Positions 28,365 through 38,216 of a stretch of 64,000 bases of DNA are shown piece after piece. The stretch is from Desulfobacterales bacterium (lineage in GTDB: Bacteria > Desulfobacterota > UBA8473). The translations under genes were made by a program, and so were the position numbers. Where the stretch lies: contig JACQWO010000069.1 in NCBI GenBank assembly GCA_016209225.1, positions 101,324 through 165,323 of the forward strand, read 5' to 3'. Under the pieces are notes generated by a model. The model was not told where the DNA came from. It did not search any database and saw only the letters and a list, made by a program, of their open reading frames with translations. Every line of letters starts with the position of its first letter. Position 1 is the stretch's first letter.

Positions 28365-29377
28365 CATATCCTCGGCAACTGCTCACCTGCCAGCATATCC
28401 AGGATTCTTGTGCCACCAATCCTTGTCCTCAGGCAGACCCTGCCGTTTAGCTCCGCCGCCACCTCACCAATAATTTCGCTTTCCTTTCCCAGGGGATTAT
28501 CTTTCATTCTTTTAAGCACCTCACCGGTACAATCCCGTTTCGCTACTACCACCATCTTCCCTTCATTTGCCAGGTATAAGGGATCAAAGCCGAGGAGCTC
28601 ACACACCGCTGCCACTCCGTCAGATACCCCTATCTTATCCTCATAGACCACGATACCCAGACCTATACCTTCGGCGATCTCATTTAGGGTAGTTGCCAGT
28701 CCACCCCTGGTAGGATCTCTCATAAACTTCACCCCATCTACCACAAGAATATCAGACGCAAGCTGGTTTAAAGGGGCAAGATCACTTGTAACCTGAGAGC
28801 GGAAAGGAAACTCCTCCCTGGCTAAAAGCACAGAAACTTCATGTTCCCCCACACTCCCTGAAATAATGATTCTGTCTCCAGCCTCAATCCCTTTCACGGA
28901 GAGGTCTTTTTTTACTATCCCAACACCGGAGGTATTGATATAAATCCTGTCTGCTCCGCCTTTCTCAACTACCTTGGTGTCTCCTGTAACTAAAAGTACC
29001 CTGGCAATTTGAGCCGCTTGAGCCATGGATAGGGCTATTTCTTCGAGCACCCGTCGATCCAATCCTTCCTCTATTATCAATCCACAGGAGATATATAAAG
29101 GCTCTGCCCCCATAACTGCCAGGTCATTCACTGTCCCAAAGACCGAGAGCTTCCCTATATCTCCTCCCGGAAAGAATATGGGTTTTACCACATAGGAGTC
29201 AGTGGTGAAGGCAAGCTTTGTTCCCCCTATTTCGACTATTGCTCCATCATCCTTTTCTGAAAGGAAAGGATTATTGAAATTTTTAAGGAAGACCTCATCA
29301 ATGAGCCTGTGAGATAGACTTCCCCCACTGCCATGAGCCAGGAGTATCTTTTTATGCATATTTGTAATAGGCGGCAC
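28361..29377 (-). CDS. hypE: Hydrogenase maturation protein HypE
   Basis: LLAHGSGGSLSHRLIDEVF, FTTDSYVVKPIFFPGGDIGKLSVFGTVNDLAVMGA, C-terminal RIGGTRILDMLAGEQLPRIC. Confidence 0.96.
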   Translation of the reverse strand: MPPITNMHKKILLAHGSGGSLSHRLIDEVFLKNFNNPFLSEKDDGAIVEIGGTKLAFTTDSYVVKPIFFPGGDIGKLSVFGTVNDLAVMGAEPLYISCGLIIEEGLDRRVLEEIALSMAQAAQIARVLLVTGDTKVVEKGGADRIYINTSGVGIVKKDLSVKGIEAGDRIIISGSVGEHEVSVLLAREEFPFRSQVTSDLAPLNQLASDILVVDGVKFMRDPTRGGLATTLNEIAEGIGLGIVVYEDKIGVSDGVAAVCELLGFDPLYLANEGKMVVVAKRDCTGEVLKRMKDNPLGKESEIIGEVAAELNGRVCLRTRIGGTRILDMLAGEQLPRIC

Positions 29378-30434
29378 AGGTTCCCTCGCTACTTACCATG
29401 CAGGGGCCCAAAGGAGAATAAGGGGTGCAATTTTCGCCAAAATGGGGACACTGATTCGGAACCTTCCTCCCCTTCAGTATCTCCCCGCAGATGCAACCTT
29501 CGTTTTCAACCGAAGGTCTTTCTTTCAAAGAAAATACCTCTCTGGCGTCGAGTTCTTTATACTCCTCCCCCATAGCATAGCCACTATTGGCTATTGCCCC
29601 GAGGCCCCTCCATTCACTATCTGTCTCGATAAACACCTTGTTTAGCAGGGCCATTGCCCCAGGGTTTCCATCATTCTTCACTGCCCTTTTGTACTGAACC
29701 TCTACAGCAGCCCTTTTTTCCTTACGCTGGTACAGAATCATACAGATACCCTGAAGGATGTCAAGGGGTTCAAATCCGCAGATGACCGAAGGGATGCCGT
29801 ATCCCTCAGCCAGGAAAAGATAAGGATTCACACCGATAATGGTACTCACATGGCCTGGCAGAATAAAGCCATCCACATTTAAATCACGATCTTCTGCCAA
29901 TAATCTCAGTGCCGGCGGGATCCGTTTATGGGCAGATAAGAGGTATAGATTCGAAATTCCCATTTTCTTAGCCTCTATAGCTGTTACTGCTACAGAGGGG
30001 GATGTGGTCTCAAAACCGACAGCCAGAAATACCACCTTTTTATCAGGGTTATTCCTGGCTATATTCAGGTCATCAAGGGGTGAATAAACCACCGCTATTT
30101 TTTTGCCTGCCGCCCTTTGCGTTTCCAGACTTGAACCCGAACCAGGAACCCGCATCATGTCGCCAAAGGTAGCAATTATCACATCTTCTATCTCTGACAG
30201 GGCAATCGCCTGGTCCAGGTAGGCAGCCGGGGTGACACACACCGGGCATCCCGGACCTGAAAGCAACCTTATTGACTTAGGAAGGAGGGATCTGATTCCT
30301 GAGCGGAAGATGATCATAGTATGGGTTCCACAGACCTCCATAATAGTCACTTCAGAATCTCCCAGAATGGATTCCATTTTTTTTATGAGGCGCAGGCAGA
30401 GATCCCGGTCCCTGAATTCATCAATATACTTCAC
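29352..30434 (-). CDS. hypD: Hydrogenase maturation protein HypD
   Basis: MEVCGTHTMIIFRSGIRSLLP, GPGCPVCVTP, GFETTSP, C-terminal Cys-rich region. Confidence 0.96.
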   Translation of the reverse strand: MKYIDEFRDRDLCLRLIKKMESILGDSEVTIMEVCGTHTMIIFRSGIRSLLPKSIRLLSGPGCPVCVTPAAYLDQAIALSEIEDVIIATFGDMMRVPGSGSSLETQRAAGKKIAVVYSPLDDLNIARNNPDKKVVFLAVGFETTSPSVAVTAIEAKKMGISNLYLLSAHKRIPPALRLLAEDRDLNVDGFILPGHVSTIIGVNPYLFLAEGYGIPSVICGFEPLDILQGICMILYQRKEKRAAVEVQYKRAVKNDGNPGAMALLNKVFIETDSEWRGLGAIANSGYAMGEEYKELDAREVFSLKERPSVENEGCICGEILKGRKVPNQCPHFGENCTPYSPLGPCMVSSEGTCAAYYKYA

Positions 30435-30459
30435 TTGAAATAGCCCCTATTTCAGAAAT

Positions 30460-30552
30460 CCAAATGTCAAAATGTCAAAATGTCAAAATTTTTGTTTCTA
30501 TCATTTGGACTTTGGGCTTGATTTGACATTTGAGCTTTGTCATTTGTCATTT
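30460..30552. repeat. Iterated-word palindrome (TGTCAAAA word)
   Basis: AAATGTCAAAATGTCAAAATGTCAAAATTTTTG ... TTTGACATTTGAGCTTTGTCATTTG. Confidence 0.65.
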
Positions 30553-30609
30553 ATATCAAGCTTGATTTAAACACTCAGCTATTTTCACGCTTTTTTGTTG
30601 CCCGTAGGG

Positions 30610-30837
30610 TCACGAGAGTGTTAAATCTGCGATCATCTCCTTTATCAGGGAAAGGGTCTCCTCTGCTTCCTTTTCGTTAACCCTGGCAATGGCAAAACCG
30701 GCGTGTACCAGGACATAATCCCCTGTGGATACACCATCCACCAGAACAAGGCTTACCTCGATCTTTGCCTCACCAATAGATACTGTACCCATTTCTCCTC
30801 GAACCTCCTCAACTCGGGCCGGAATACCAAGACACAT
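30610..30837 (-). CDS. hypC: Hydrogenase maturation chaperone HypC
   Basis: MCLGIPARVEEV...YVLVHAGFAIARV; GGAGGAG SD. N-terminal extension in the ORF track is repeat-derived. Confidence 0.93.
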   Translation of the reverse strand: MCLGIPARVEEVRGEMGTVSIGEAKIEVSLVLVDGVSTGDYVLVHAGFAIARVNEKEAEETLSLIKEMIADLTLS

Positions 30838-30852
30838 CACTCCTCCAACTTT

Positions 30853-31005
30853 GATGAAGTTGTAAAAAGTCAAAATTGGGATGGCAAAGTAAAAAGCTCC
30901 AGATGCAAGGCGCGCAAATCCTGAGGAGTGAGGCGTACTTAAAGCTACGCCGCAACGACGAAGGATGCAGCGCAACGCCGTAGATGGACTTTTTACGAAG
31001 CCATC
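30853..31005 (-). mobile_element. 153-bp MITE-like element with 6-bp TSD AACTTT
   Basis: AACTTT at 30847-30852 and 31006-31011; sequence nearly identical (reverse orientation) to 11482-11634. Confidence 0.9.
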
Positions 31006-33341
31006 AACTTTTTAAGGGCTACCAGTGCCTGTCCCAGAGATATCCCCCCATCGTTGGGTGGAACATCGTGGTGGGTGAGGACAAGAAACCCATTTTTCTT
31101 TAATCTGTCAACAGATGAATTCAACAATCTCACATTTTGAAAAACACCACCGCTTAATGCCACCGTATTTAAAGCTGTCTTTTCCCTTATCCATCTGCAT
31201 ACCTCAATGATAATAGTTGAGATGGTGTTGTGAAACCGTGCCGATATTATACCTTTCTCTGTCCCCGCTATAAGGTCATCTATTATGCCCCTTATTACAC
31301 CTTGAACCCTAATCGTTAAGGGCAAAGAGGGGCAGGGTTCAAAATTTTGAACCCCTACGGGGTATTCCCCTTTTTCTCCGTGAGAGGCCGCCATCTCCAG
31401 CTCTACTGCCGCCTGACCCTCGTAGTTTATCCTCTCCTTTATGCCCAGTATGGCCGATACTGCATCAAACAGCCTACCCATACTTGAGGTCAGAGGAGAA
31501 TTTATTCCTTTCTCTATGATCTGTTTAAATATATGAAGCCTTTCAATATCCCATCTTAAGTTAAGGCTATGAATCACCCCAAAGGCGTCATTGCCAAAAC
31601 TCTCCAAAAGGTAGGCGAAGGCCATCCGATAAGGCTCTTTGATTGCCTTCTCCCCCCCGGCCATAGGTACATATTCCAGGTGCGCCATCCTCTCAAAGGA
31701 GCCAAAATCCCCCACAAGAAACTCACCGCCCCATATGCGGCCATCCTCTCCATACCCTGAACCATCAAATATTACCCCTATAACCCTATCCGTTACACCA
31801 TTTTCTCCCAGGCAGGAGGCCAGATGGGCATGGTGGTGCTGAACCCCTACCTTTTCTCCTTCCTGAGCCAGGGCGTACCTGGTGGAAAGGTAATCGGGAT
31901 GTAGATCATAGCAGGTTACCTTCGGTCTCAGATGAAAAAGCCTTTTGAAATCTTCTATCCCTTCCTCGAAGGAACGGAGGGTCTCCAGGTTATCCAGATC
32001 CCCTATATGATGGCTTAAAAAGGCATGATTTCCTCTGGTAAGACAAAAGGTATTCTTTAATTGTCCCCCACATGCCAGAACCTCGCCTCCGGAAAGGGGT
32101 AGTGTTATCGAGAGGGGAACATAACCCCTTGATCTCCTTATCATCATTGGGGCGCCGTCGAATATCCGGGCTACAGTATCATCTGTCCTCTGGTAGATTT
32201 CTCTATTATGGAGCAGGAAATAGTCGGCAATCCTGCCTAACCTCAATATTGCCTCGGAATCGCGGTAGGCGATGGGTTCATCTGATATATTACCGCTTGT
32301 CATCACCAGAGGTCTCTTTACCTCTTTTAAAATCAGGTAGTGAAGGGGAGAATAGGGAAGCATAACCCCAAGGTATCTGTTCCCTGGCGCTGCCTCCTCT
32401 GAAATAAGATCGGAATCCCCCCTCTTCTTTAAAAGGACTATTGGCCTCTTAGGGTCAAGGAGCAAAGACTCTTCCTCCTTTTCCAGATGACAAAAGGCTT
32501 TTATCTCCTCAATCCCTTCCACCATCAGGGCAAAGGGTTTATCCTCACGATATTTTCTGCCCCGAAGCCTTGTCACCGCTTCCCTGTTGGTGGCATCACA
32601 GGCAAGATGGTACCCCCCAATCCCTTTTATGGCAACAATAAGACCCTGGAGGATGAGATGGGCTGCCTCATTGACAATGTCCTGACAATACACCCTTTTT
32701 CCGTTACAGTCTAAAAGGGATATCTCAGGCCCGCATTCTGGACAGGCATTTGGTTGAGCATGGAATCTCCGGTTCAGAGGGTCTTCGTATTCAGTTTTAC
32801 AAGGTAGACACATGGTAAATTCCGACATGGTGGTCTTGTCCCTGTCATAGGGGACATCCTTGATGATAGCAAACCTGGGGCCGCAGTTGGTGCAGTTAAT
32901 GAAGGGATAAAGGTATCTCCTGTCCGCAGGATCGAACAGTTCCTTAAGACAATCCTCACAGATAGAGATATCCGGGGAGACAGGAACAAACTGACCCTCT
33001 TCTCTGATGCTCTTCCTTATCTCAAACCTGATTTCTCCCTGAAGAGTAAGATTGTCTTTGATTTCTATATTTTCTATGCGGGCCAGTACAGGAGGATTCG
33101 CAGTAATTTCATTTACGAAGCCTTTCAGACTATGGGCATTGCCTTCAACTTCTATCTCGACCCCGGCTGAAGAGTTGCACACCCATCCTACCAGGTCATA
33201 TTTATGTGCCAGGTTGTAGACAAAGGGACGAAACCCAACCCCCTGGACTATCCCCTTTATCTTAATGGAAACCCGAATCTCATCTTTATAGTCTACAGTA
33301 GGGGCAGGTTTCAAACCTGCCCCTACAATTTTCCCAGCCAT
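30993..33341 (-). CDS. hypF: Carbamoyltransferase HypF
   Basis: Acylphosphatase IKGIVQGVGFRPFVYNLA, zinc-finger CxxC motifs, YrdC-like and Kae1-like HHHAHLASC; stop codon supplied by MITE. Confidence 0.95.
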   Translation of the reverse strand: MAGKIVGAGLKPAPTVDYKDEIRVSIKIKGIVQGVGFRPFVYNLAHKYDLVGWVCNSSAGVEIEVEGNAHSLKGFVNEITANPPVLARIENIEIKDNLTLQGEIRFEIRKSIREEGQFVPVSPDISICEDCLKELFDPADRRYLYPFINCTNCGPRFAIIKDVPYDRDKTTMSEFTMCLPCKTEYEDPLNRRFHAQPNACPECGPEISLLDCNGKRVYCQDIVNEAAHLILQGLIVAIKGIGGYHLACDATNREAVTRLRGRKYREDKPFALMVEGIEEIKAFCHLEKEEESLLLDPKRPIVLLKKRGDSDLISEEAAPGNRYLGVMLPYSPLHYLILKEVKRPLVMTSGNISDEPIAYRDSEAILRLGRIADYFLLHNREIYQRTDDTVARIFDGAPMMIRRSRGYVPLSITLPLSGGEVLACGGQLKNTFCLTRGNHAFLSHHIGDLDNLETLRSFEEGIEDFKRLFHLRPKVTCYDLHPDYLSTRYALAQEGEKVGVQHHHAHLASCLGENGVTDRVIGVIFDGSGYGEDGRIWGGEFLVGDFGSFERMAHLEYVPMAGGEKAIKEPYRMAFAYLLESFGNDAFGVIHSLNLRWDIERLHIFKQIIEKGINSPLTSSMGRLFDAVSAILGIKERINYEGQAAVELEMAASHGEKGEYPVGVQNFEPCPSLPLTIRVQGVIRGIIDDLIAGTEKGIISARFHNTISTIIIEVCRWIREKTALNTVALSGGVFQNVRLLNSSVDRLKKNGFLVLTHHDVPPNDGGISLGQALVALKKLMAS
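33298..33326. repeat. 29-bp perfect palindrome read in-frame at hypF N-terminus
   Basis: GTAGGGGCAGGTTTCAAACCTGCCCCTAC, encodes VGAGLKPAPT. Confidence 0.9.
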
Positions 33342-33442
33342 TACTTTTTCCCTACTTATGGCAATTCATAGCGACAACAGCGCATAGTGACAACAGCGCA
33401 CTTAAGTGCACTGTTTAAAGCGCTGTTTAAATGGACATTCCA

Positions 33443-34096
33443 CTAGTGTCTTCCCTCAACCTCTTTAACCAGCCATTCATACCAACCATCTAACCCACTC
33501 TCAGTTTTGCAGGAGATATCAAAGACACGCAAGTTAGGATTGATCTTCAGGGAATTCTGTCTCAGCCTCATGATATCACAATCACAGTAGGGTAAAAGGT
33601 CGATCTTATTTATAATTAATACCTGAGACTCGTGAAACATGAGGGGGTATTTCAGGGGTTTATCTTCTCCCTCTGCGATACTCAATATCATTACCTTCAT
33701 ATCTTCGCCAAGTCTGAATTCTGCAGGGCAGACCAGATTTCCTACATTCTCGATAAAGAGGATGTCAATATTTGTCAGATCAAGCTTCTCTATGGCCTGA
33801 TTGACCATGGCGGCATCGAGATGGCATGCGCCACCTGTATTTATCTGGACAACCTCGACCCCCTTTTTATGAATCCTTTCAGCATCCAGTTCTGTCTGAA
33901 TATCCCCCTCGATGACCCCGATCCTGACCCTGTCTTTTAAAGCAGAAATGCTTTTTTCAAGCAGCGTTGTCTTGCCGGCACCCGGAGAGCTCATCAGATT
34001 CATTACAACCGTACCTTTTTCCTTAAACAGTCTCCTGTTTCCCTCGGCAATCATATCATTGGCTTCTAATATATCCTTTACAATCTTTATCTTCAT
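33443..34096 (-). CDS. hypB: Hydrogenase nickel incorporation GTPase HypB
   Basis: MNLMSSPGAGKTTLLEKS, GDIQTELDAERI, NTGGACHLDA, NKIDLLPYC. Confidence 0.95.
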   Translation of the reverse strand: MKIKIVKDILEANDMIAEGNRRLFKEKGTVVMNLMSSPGAGKTTLLEKSISALKDRVRIGVIEGDIQTELDAERIHKKGVEVVQINTGGACHLDAAMVNQAIEKLDLTNIDILFIENVGNLVCPAEFRLGEDMKVMILSIAEGEDKPLKYPLMFHESQVLIINKIDLLPYCDCDIMRLRQNSLKINPNLRVFDISCKTESGLDGWYEWLVKEVEGRH

Positions 34097-34438
34097 CTAA
34101 TAAGCCTCCAGCTCTACTACCTGCAATTCCCTTCCAGAAATTATCTCCAGTCTATTTCCCATACAATTGGGACAGATAAAATCCAGTTCATCGAGAATAA
34201 AATCCAGTTGACAGTCATTACACCTATACCTTATGGGAACTGAATCGATCTCCAATACCGCTCCTTCTGCTCTAGTATCTCTGATTATGATCTCAAAACA
34301 GAATTTCAGGGATGCCGGTTCAATTGCAGCCAGTTTGCCTACCCTCATGCCTACTTTAGTGACCCTGGACAGGTTATTGACTAAAAGCTGCTCGTTTACT
34401 ATATCCAGAATATTTTGGGCAATGGATAGTTCATGCAT
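34097..34438 (-). CDS. hypA: Hydrogenase nickel metallochaperone HypA
   Basis: MHELSIAQNILDIV; CNDCQ...CPNC zinc site. Confidence 0.95.
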   Translation of the reverse strand: MHELSIAQNILDIVNEQLLVNNLSRVTKVGMRVGKLAAIEPASLKFCFEIIIRDTRAEGAVLEIDSVPIRYRCNDCQLDFILDELDFICPNCMGNRLEIISGRELQVVELEAY

Positions 34439-34523
34439 AAAAAGATACCTGTTCAGGGTTCACAGTTTAGGGTTCAGGGTTCAACGGATTTGGGGGCAGA
34501 CCCCTAAATCGCCATCGTGTATC

Positions 34524-34668
34524 AGGCCGGCCGCTTGTTTCTTGTTGCTTGTTATGCGCAAGAACTCGCTCAAACCCCATGAAAGATGATAGGAAGATAG
34601 ACCAATTGTCACAGTTATGTGATGCAAAAGTGTAGTTCATAAGAAGCAACAAGAAATTAGCGGCCGGC
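34524..34668. repeat. Iterated-word palindrome (CTTGTTGCTTGTT word with GGCCGGC)
   Basis: GGCCGGCCGCTTGTTTCTTGTTGCTTGTTATG ... CATAAGAAGCAACAAGAAATTAGCGGCCGGC. Confidence 0.8.
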
Positions 34669-34697
34669 AATGACAACGAAAAAAGGTTACACTCTTT

Positions 34698-36563
34698 TCA
34701 TCCTTTGGGGTAGAGGCGAAGGGGGGGGGATAAGGGAAGTATACAGGTGAAGCGGGTACCTTCCCCTATCTTGCTCTCTACATCTATACTTCCTCCCAAG
34801 CGATCAACGACCTCTTTGACAATGATAAGCCCCAGTCCGGTCCCATTCTCCTCTATGGCCTTGGCATTATCCGCCCTGAAGAACTCGGTAAACAGGCGAG
34901 GAATATCTTCCTGGGATATTCCGATACCCGTATCCGAAATCTCAAATAAGATATGGTTTTCCCCCTTCATCGAGAGGTTAATCCTGACCAATCCATCTCT
35001 AGGGGTATATTTAACAGCGTTAGAAACGAGGTTACTAAAAATTTCGTCCAGCAGTTCCTGGTTTCCAATCATAGTATTGCCGATTTCTTCAATCTCTGTC
35101 TTGAACTCTATCCCTTTCTCAATAGCTTCGGACTGGTATAACTGAACTACTTGTTTAAGTATCATAGAAGGGTTCAAACCGAGAAATTTTATTCTCTTAA
35201 TGGCCTTAATGTCATGATCGAACCTCAGAATATCGCTTATAAGGTTACCCAGGAGTTCTGCCCTTCTGTCCGTCCGTATCAGGAGTTCCTTCTGCTTCTC
35301 ATTTAACCCTCCCACGTAACCCCCTATGACGGTCTTCAGCATGCTTCTGATGGCATTAAGCGGGGAACGAATCTGGTGGACTGCCTTTTTGGTAAACCAT
35401 GATCTTGCAAGGCTCGATTGGAGATTTTCAATGGCCATCGCCGTGAGGTCCGTCATCAAGGAGAAAAACTTCGTATCTTCTTCATCGAATCGATACGTTT
35501 TGTCACTGTAGACGCATAATATCCCTGTAGAATCTTCTTCCGCCCGAAGGGGGAAACACAACATCGAGGCTATCCCTTCTTTCAGGATATCTTCAGGGTA
35601 TTGAAAGTAATCTTTCTCATCAATATGACTGATAGAATATGGAGACCCCTGGATTATCCTGAGGTTGATAGGGCTTTTTTCAATATCTATGCTTTCTTTA
35701 GATGTGTAGTCTCTGCTTAAGCCATATACGGAAGCGAATCGAAGCGTCCTCTTATCTTCATTCAAAAGCTTGATAGAGCAACCCTTAACACCCATAATCC
35801 TTGTTGCATATCGTGTTGCTGAGTCCATAAGCCCCTTGAGGTCAGAGTGGGAACCCATTTCCTTCACCATCTCATAGAGGGCTGTTAACTTGGTATTAAT
35901 CAAATCCAGTTCGTGGGAAACATCAAGCAAACTCCTTGCCTTTGTCCTCAGAGAGACTTTGACAGAGGTAATGAGAAATGCCGAGATCAGGATGGCAGCG
36001 GCAAATGTGAGGTATGGAATCGAGATGCCACTGGATCCATAGCGATAATGCAATAGGTGTATCTGGAACAGGACGGGTTTTAGAGGTAATATCCCTGTGT
36101 CCTGTAAGACAACCAGACCTCCAAGCGCCGCAATAACCAGCGCTCCATATAGATAGCAGCTAAGGGGGGGGAGGAGTATACCCGCTAAAATGATATGAAA
36201 GATGACAAAAATTAACAGGGGGCTGTAAACACCCCCTGTGAAATAAATCAGTGTATATAAACACAGAAGGTCTAAAGAGATCTGGGTGTGGGCAAAGACG
36301 GTGAAGGGTCTGACCTCCCTGGGCCTGAATGCCTCCAGTCGCTTCCCTATATAAAGGAATATTGTATTGTAGAAGAGAATAAAGACAAGGGCAATGTTTA
36401 AAGGAAGGATGGGCAGACTCTGTCCTCCGAGGTAGGCTGCCCAGGTTATTGCAATGGCTGTCCCTGCACCTATCCATCTGAGGTGGATGAACCAGAAGAC
36501 CCTCTCTTTGAGTTCCTGCCTGAAGAAAAGCTGCTCCTTAACCAGGTCGTATCCTACTTTCAT
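34698..36563 (-). CDS. Membrane sensor histidine kinase with GAF domain
   Basis: Multiple N-terminal TMs; GAF-like region; KKAVHQIRSPLNAIRSML; DTGIGISQEDIPRLFTEFFRADNAKAIEENGTGLGLIIVKEVVDRLGG. Confidence 0.92.
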   Translation of the reverse strand: MKVGYDLVKEQLFFRQELKERVFWFIHLRWIGAGTAIAITWAAYLGGQSLPILPLNIALVFILFYNTIFLYIGKRLEAFRPREVRPFTVFAHTQISLDLLCLYTLIYFTGGVYSPLLIFVIFHIILAGILLPPLSCYLYGALVIAALGGLVVLQDTGILPLKPVLFQIHLLHYRYGSSGISIPYLTFAAAILISAFLITSVKVSLRTKARSLLDVSHELDLINTKLTALYEMVKEMGSHSDLKGLMDSATRYATRIMGVKGCSIKLLNEDKRTLRFASVYGLSRDYTSKESIDIEKSPINLRIIQGSPYSISHIDEKDYFQYPEDILKEGIASMLCFPLRAEEDSTGILCVYSDKTYRFDEEDTKFFSLMTDLTAMAIENLQSSLARSWFTKKAVHQIRSPLNAIRSMLKTVIGGYVGGLNEKQKELLIRTDRRAELLGNLISDILRFDHDIKAIKRIKFLGLNPSMILKQVVQLYQSEAIEKGIEFKTEIEEIGNTMIGNQELLDEIFSNLVSNAVKYTPRDGLVRINLSMKGENHILFEISDTGIGISQEDIPRLFTEFFRADNAKAIEENGTGLGLIIVKEVVDRLGGSIDVESKIGEGTRFTCILPLSPPLRLYPKG

Positions 36564-36855
36564 AAAGGACAGTCCCTTTCAGCCTGTTATCAAAATTCCT
36601 TTCCGCTTTGTCTAAAAACGTTTTCATGCCCATTTAAAGAAGTGTTTATTTGGTCAACAGCCCGTCAAATTTTAACTCCCCTTTGTCTGCACCAGAGTGA
36701 TCGATTTGATTAAGCCCTCTGGCAACTGGCAATATGGCCATTTTTTCATAATTTTTTTTCCTCCAGTAAACAAAATGGTTTCTCTTGCCTCTTCCTAGCT
36801 AGATAGCTTTTACTGCTTAACTAAAATCGAACCCTTTGATCCTATTCCTCAATCA

Positions 36856-38055
36856 CTACTCAGCCTTCCTCCAGTCTGTTATGGCGACATATCTTCCGCT
36901 GGCGGGGTCAGCCCTGTATATCCGGGATGAGTCTCCACCTTTATGGCTTTCCGCACTATAAGAGATATGACCACAGAGCCCACCAGTATTATAATTCTTA
37001 ATACCCTCAAGGGCATTTATCAGGGCTTCTTCATCGAGATTTCTGCCAGCCCTTTTTAAACCTTCTACTAGCATAGTGTTGCAAACCCAAACATAGGTGT
37101 ATATGGTGCCACGGTAGGGTTTTTCCGTCCCAGGGTGATATTTCAGGGTGATTTTTCTCATCTCTTCCACACCCTGCCCCTTACCATACCATGGAGATAT
37201 AGCATGAACAGAGTAAAATTGATTTGCTGCTTTACCAATAGCATTTATTTCCTCTGAAAGCATTGTACTCCAAGCACCAAAAACCGGTATCTCTAATCCC
37301 ATCTTTCTTAAATCCCTGAGCAGAACAATAGTTGTTGAGGTAATACCTCCGGCATGGACTATGATATTCGCTTGGTACCTTTTTATACTCATCACCTGAG
37401 TTGTGGCATCAATAGCGCCAGGGGCTAATACCTCTTTTGTTACAGGTGTTATATTGTATCTCTTAAGTCTCTCTATTGCAGCTACAAGCTCCATCTTTCC
37501 GTTATCAGTATCAGGATAAACCAGGGCAACCTTGGGTTCTTTCAATTTAAAGTCTCTAATTATATAATCGATGAGAACCCTCGTTTGATTTGCATAGGTG
37601 TCCATACCACCAAATATATACCTCTTAGAAGGGACAAAAGCAATCTCAGGCATTACACCGGACATAGTTGGCAGCTTCTCTTTCTCAATGTGTTTCCACA
37701 AGACATTAAGGCAACTAGCAGACCCAGGTCCCATCATGGTGAATACTCTATCTTTGTAAACCAGCTTCTTAAAAGCAGCAATGGCAGCTGGAATCGCATA
37801 ACGGTCGTCTTCTACAATTAAATTCAACTGTCTCCCATTGACACCACCGTTATCGTTAATATGCTTAATATAGGTCCTTATTGATTCAGCCCAGAGAGTA
37901 CCAAGACTCCCTGCAGGGCCAGTTATAGGAGCAATTGTGCCTATCTTTATCTCTTTGTCTGTCACCCCTCGTACTTCAGCGTTAACAGGATGAGCACAGA
38001 ATAAAGTCAAAACTGTAAGCAAAATTACAACCAGTACGAAAACAACTTTTTTCAT
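36856..38055 (-). CDS. Branched-chain amino-acid-type ABC substrate-binding protein (no adjacent permease)
   Basis: Signal peptide MKKVVFVLVVILLTVLTLFCAHPVNA; EIKIGTIAPITGPAGSLGTLWAESIRTYIKHINDNGGVNGRQLNLIVEDD. Confidence 0.92.
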   Translation of the reverse strand: MKKVVFVLVVILLTVLTLFCAHPVNAEVRGVTDKEIKIGTIAPITGPAGSLGTLWAESIRTYIKHINDNGGVNGRQLNLIVEDDRYAIPAAIAAFKKLVYKDRVFTMMGPGSASCLNVLWKHIEKEKLPTMSGVMPEIAFVPSKRYIFGGMDTYANQTRVLIDYIIRDFKLKEPKVALVYPDTDNGKMELVAAIERLKRYNITPVTKEVLAPGAIDATTQVMSIKRYQANIIVHAGGITSTTIVLLRDLRKMGLEIPVFGAWSTMLSEEINAIGKAANQFYSVHAISPWYGKGQGVEEMRKITLKYHPGTEKPYRGTIYTYVWVCNTMLVEGLKRAGRNLDEEALINALEGIKNYNTGGLCGHISYSAESHKGGDSSRIYRADPASGRYVAITDWRKAE

Positions 38056-38216
38056 AATTTTTCCCCTCCAATAAACAAAATGGTTTCTATTAACCGCGTT
38101 CCGCCAGATAGCATTTGCCCAGTTAGAAAGCCCCATCCTTCAGGGCGGAGACAGAACACCCCATTAGTAAATGATATTTCTAACGGGGTGTAGAAGAAAA
38201 TACCCTCCCAAACCCT

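Noticed and set aside
30838-30975. N-terminal extension of HypC
   Set aside because: Mostly MITE sequence; MCLGIP is the canonical HypC start.
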